This document shows, in pieces, positions 24,961 through 25,814 of a stretch of DNA of 25,814 nt (positions are counted from its first letter, which is position 1; the number at the start of each line of letters is the position of its first letter). A program made the translations under genes and the position numbers. This stretch comes from Coptodactyla brooksi (lineage: Eukaryota; Arthropoda; Insecta; Coleoptera; Scarabaeidae), in assembly GCA_033557675.1 (NCBI GenBank), contig JAWQRM010000243.1, forward strand, positions 1 through 25,814. The letters run 5' to 3'. The notes beneath the pieces were generated by a model. The model was given only the letters and a program-made list of their open reading frames with translations. It ran no database searches and had not been told where the DNA came from.

Positions 24961-25029
24961 GCATCGACGGGGATTTGAACCCAGGTTTCGTGAGAGAAAG
25001 GTGGCACGCGATGCCACTGCGCATTTGTT
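24961..25029 (-). mobile_element. tRNA-like sequence, probably SINE head (copy C)
   Basis: On the minus strand: A-box-like tgcgcagtggcatcgcg, then tgggttcaaatccccg as B box and T arm, ending gatgca, then a T-rich AT tail (24890-24960). The T stem has a mismatch and the acceptor stem does not close, so it is not a convincing tRNA gene. It resembles copies A and B in layout but not closely in sequence. Confidence 0.5.
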
Positions 25030-25133
25030 AAACACACTCGGCAAACACACTCAATCGATCGATTTATCGATCAGGTTTTGAGATTTGGCAACTTTTTCAA
25101 AACGATTTCCAATTCAACTGAACTAACTATACC

Positions 25134-25541
25134 TCACATACCCCGTGTCTGCGTGAGTTCTAGACACAGGTCATCTATTTGAGGCGACAACAGTGTATGA
25201 GAAACATCTTTTCTGCTATTGACCACCATAGAAGATATTGCTTTTCGTAGAAAAATAGTGAGCATACGAGTACATTTCAAATAGAAAATGGGCGTTTTAC
25301 CTCTTTTGCAAAATTGCAAGTGATTAGGTCCTAATGCGCGAGAAGGCTTCACTTTTGCATGGTGATTTAGTGGCGAAAACGCCAAATGCAAGTGATGCAT
25401 TGACAAATTTAACCATTGTGTGCACGACAAAATACACACTCCTCTGCAACATAACCGACATACCAAGGTATGCCGGATTATTATTTCCGTCTTTCTATGT
25501 GGAATGTAATGAAGTTGTCGTGTAATGTTCTTTAAATTCAA
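25134..25541 (-). CDS. Unidentified 135-codon ORF
   Basis: A continuous minus-strand frame starting MNLKNITRQLHYIPHRK, with a Cys cluster VCRLCCRGVCILSC at about residues 27-40 and a basic C-terminal half. No signal peptide, domain or family is recognised. It is long for this AT-rich background, but it sits between TE remnants and could be TE-derived or chance. A shorter + frame overlaps it. Confidence 0.2.
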   Translation of the reverse strand: MNLKNITRQLHYIPHRKTEIIIRHTLVCRLCCRGVCILSCTQWLNLSMHHLHLAFSPLNHHAKVKPSRALGPNHLQFCKRGKTPIFYLKCTRMLTIFLRKAISSMVVNSRKDVSHTLLSPQIDDLCLELTQTRGM

Positions 25542-25569
25542 GATGTTAATGTGTTATTCGTATATTATC

Positions 25570-25575
<6 letters not shown>

Positions 25576-25610
<35 letters not shown>
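25576..25610. repeat. (TA)17 microsatellite
   Basis: Uninterrupted TA repeat between the unidentified ORF and the transposase fragment at the window edge. Confidence 0.9.
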
Positions 25611-25613
<3 letters not shown>

Positions 25614-25689
25614 AATAAAAATTGACGGTACAAATCGAGTTCAATCGTTTACAAAAATGAAGATAACCCCAGCCAATTTTAAATCAACA

Positions 25690-25814
25690 AAAGTATCATC
25701 AATTACTCACTGAAAATTTACAAAATGTTTTAAACGAATTACCTCTTGCTGTGCTAAATAGGCTATATTTTCAATAAGATGGAGCTACACCCCATAACGC
25801 CAGAATAATTGTAA
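25690..25814 (+). pseudogene. Tc1/mariner-superfamily transposase fragment at window edge
   Basis: The + strand reads HQLLTENLQNVLNELPLAVL then NRLYFQ*DGATPHNARIIV. This is the second catalytic Asp block ('FQQDGA.PH.AR.V') of the same superfamily as 21065-21835, with one Gln codon turned to TAA. It overlaps the end of the 21.7-kb copy in content (QN...LP), so it is a separate copy and not its displaced C-terminus. It continues beyond the window. Confidence 0.75.

Noticed and set aside
24961..25029. Functional tRNA gene on the minus strand
   Set aside because: T-stem mismatch and no closing acceptor stem; AT tail typical of a SINE.
21065..25814. One Tc1/mariner transposase split by the LINE insertion
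   Set aside because: The right-hand fragment repeats the LLQN...LP region already present on the left, so they are separate copies.
1..25814. CRISPR array, defence island or bacterial gene cluster
   Set aside because: No regularly spaced repeats, no operon-like genes; introns and eukaryotic TEs throughout.

Overview
The window reads as nuclear DNA of an arthropod, most likely an insect. It is AT-rich with GT-AG introns and microsatellites, and it is dense with decayed eukaryotic transposons: Tigger/pogo, mariner and other Tc1/mariner-superfamily elements, several LINE groups, Penelope-like elements and tRNA-derived SINEs. I see no bacterial operon, CRISPR array, rRNA gene or convincing tRNA gene.

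The one host gene I can name is a Prp39/PRPF39 orthologue (U1 snRNP-associated HAT-repeat splicing factor) on the + strand. Eleven exons between 5427 and 19829 join in one unbroken frame of 870 codons including the TAA. Every junction is GT-AG and all phases agree. The first exon or exons lie upstream and were not found. The protein has a long acidic/lysine-rich N-terminal region, an SEDELP-like motif repeated three times around two exon boundaries, the HAT-repeat core, and a Tyr/Gly/Gln/Ser-rich tail. The gene spans more than 14 kb because of TE-filled introns; the largest is about 6 kb.

Layout. 1-5000: TE graveyard (Tigger-type inverted-repeat end, LINE 3' end, LINE RT fragment on the minus strand, a Tigger transposase with its right end, a Penelope GIY-YIG fragment, a LINE gag fragment on the minus strand). 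5427-19829: Prp39. Its introns hold a hairpin element (7.0 kb), a LINE fragment (8.8-9.2 kb), two broken mariner copies (9.8-10.6 kb), a MITE-like element with a tRNA-derived SINE inside (12.0-12.5 kb), a Penelope-like fragment (15.2-15.85 kb), a 163-bp fold-back (17.0-17.2 kb) and a second SINE copy (18.5 kb). About 20.1-20.5 kb: a possible convergent minus-strand gene end whose poly(A) signal faces that of Prp39. 21.06-21.84 kb: a Tc1/mariner-superfamily transposase cut off in the middle. 22.1-24.9 kb: a GC-richer LINE that keeps a DUF4780-like ORF1 and a C-terminal RNase H domain but has lost endonuclease and most of the RT. The end of the window holds a tRNA-like SINE, an unassigned 135-codon ORF and a second Tc1/mariner fragment running off the edge.

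I did not find a clear new multi-gene system. The points most worth a second look are three Trp-to-amber changes in an otherwise open LINE ORF1, the 163-bp intronic fold-back, the SINE-in-MITE nesting, the Prp39 N-terminal motif repeat and low-complexity tail, and the possible tail-to-tail gene at 20.1-20.5 kb. Family assignments are from memory of protein motifs; no database search was run.
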